A DNA stretch of 64,000 nt from Arthrobacter sp. CDRTa11 (GTDB taxonomy: Bacteria; Actinomycetota; Actinomycetes; Actinomycetales; Micrococcaceae). A program made the position numbers and the translations under genes. The notes beneath the pieces are model-generated. The model did no database searches, was not told where the DNA came from, and saw only the letters and a program-made list of their open reading frames with translations. This document shows, piece after piece, positions 63,792 through 64,000 of the stretch (position 1 is the stretch's first letter; every line of letters starts with the position of its first letter). The stretch is from the NCBI RefSeq assembly GCF_026427775.1, contig NZ_CP044532.1, positions 2,294,001 through 2,358,000 of the forward strand, given 5' to 3'.

Positions 63792-64000
63792 ATGGATAAC
63801 CGAGCCGAGGTACGAGAGTTCCTCTCCACGCGCCGTGGGCGCATCACGCCAGAGCAGGCGGGCATCGAACTGTACGGCGGCCGGCGCAGAGTACCGGGAC
63901 TGCGGCGGGACGAAGTTGCCCGCCTGGCCGGTGTGAGTGTGGACTACTACACCCGCCTCGAGCGCGGAAACCTTTCCGGCGTTTCAGACAGCGTCCTCGA
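63792..64000 (+). CDS. XRE/MmyB-like HTH regulator (partial)
   Basis: Sixty-nine codons from an ATG at 63792 run off the right edge: VREFLSTRRGRITPEQAGI, then VPGLRRDEVARLAGVSVDYYTRLERGN, the recognition-helix pattern (VARLAGVSVDYYTRLERG) of actinobacterial XRE proteins that carry a C-terminal MmyB ligand domain. Divergent from the broken alcohol dehydrogenase; such regulators often control an adjacent short-chain or alcohol dehydrogenase. There is no ribosome site of note before the ATG (CGCCCT), so the transcript may be leaderless. Confidence 0.8.
   Translation, partial: MDNRAEVREFLSTRRGRITPEQAGIELYGGRRRVPGLRRDEVARLAGVSVDYYTRLERGNLSGVSDSVL

Overview
The window is high-GC DNA with dense coding and short operons. 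Its content points to an actinobacterium of the Arthrobacter / Paenarthrobacter / Pseudarthrobacter kind: a mycothiol-dependent-type enzyme, a very large (about 1,590 aa) NAD-glutamate dehydrogenase, two-gene pntAB, GTG/TTG starts and a leaderless-looking antitoxin. The genus is an inference from gene content and style. I saw no rRNA, complete tRNA, CRISPR array or prophage core.

Layout. (1) 1-15.7 kb: a lactam/peptide-type catabolic locus. A leftward operon (RraA-like protein, MHS transporter, divergent PxpA, PxpB, PxpC) faces a rightward operon (oligopeptide ABC transporter with a permease-ATPase fusion, D-2-hydroxyacid dehydrogenase, giant glutamate dehydrogenase, small Cys-pair protein). 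Together they could import a substrate, open it to an amino or hydroxy acid and feed 2-oxoglutarate. (2) 15.8-17.3 kb: gluconokinase and an RHH/Fic-Doc toxin-antitoxin pair. (3) 17.38-18.27 and 48.18-49.07 kb: two copies of an ~890-bp, mostly non-coding direct repeat. Each carries the 3' end of a tRNA with its terminator and is framed internally by palindromes. They bracket about 30 kb.

(4) Inside the repeats: a GAF-domain regulator divergent from a flavin monooxygenase, an SDR acetoin/butanediol-type reductase, a 2,3-butanediol dehydrogenase and an unrecognised 10-TM protein. These are followed by pntAB, then (leftward) an aldehyde dehydrogenase, acetyl-CoA synthetase and an extra adenylate kinase. 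The set reads as a route from a C4 diol or ketone (or C2 alcohol/aldehyde) to acetyl-CoA with NADPH and AMP recycling. A second catabolic block has a PucR-type regulator, MHS transporter, amidohydrolase, mycothiol-dependent-type enzyme, GABA aminotransferase and succinate-semialdehyde dehydrogenase. It ends in a truncated amidase. A Schlafen-type AlbA_2 protein and an HTH/nucleotidyltransferase toxin-antitoxin pair sit just before the second repeat.

(5) 49-52.7 kb: an intact GH36 alpha-galactosidase among wreckage (galE start, internally deleted sugar-binding lipoprotein, IS-like end). (6) 52.7-56.6 kb: tartrate/isopropylmalate-type dehydrogenase, LysR and GntR regulators, and a PEP-mutase/isocitrate-lyase family enzyme. 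(7) 57.7-63.7 kb: an NMT1-type ABC importer, aldehyde dehydrogenase, SDR and a frameshifted alcohol dehydrogenase, then the start of an XRE regulator at the right edge.

The pattern is an accessory, catabolic, recombination-prone region: several gene debris sites, two toxin-antitoxin pairs next to long direct repeats, and many strong hairpin terminators.
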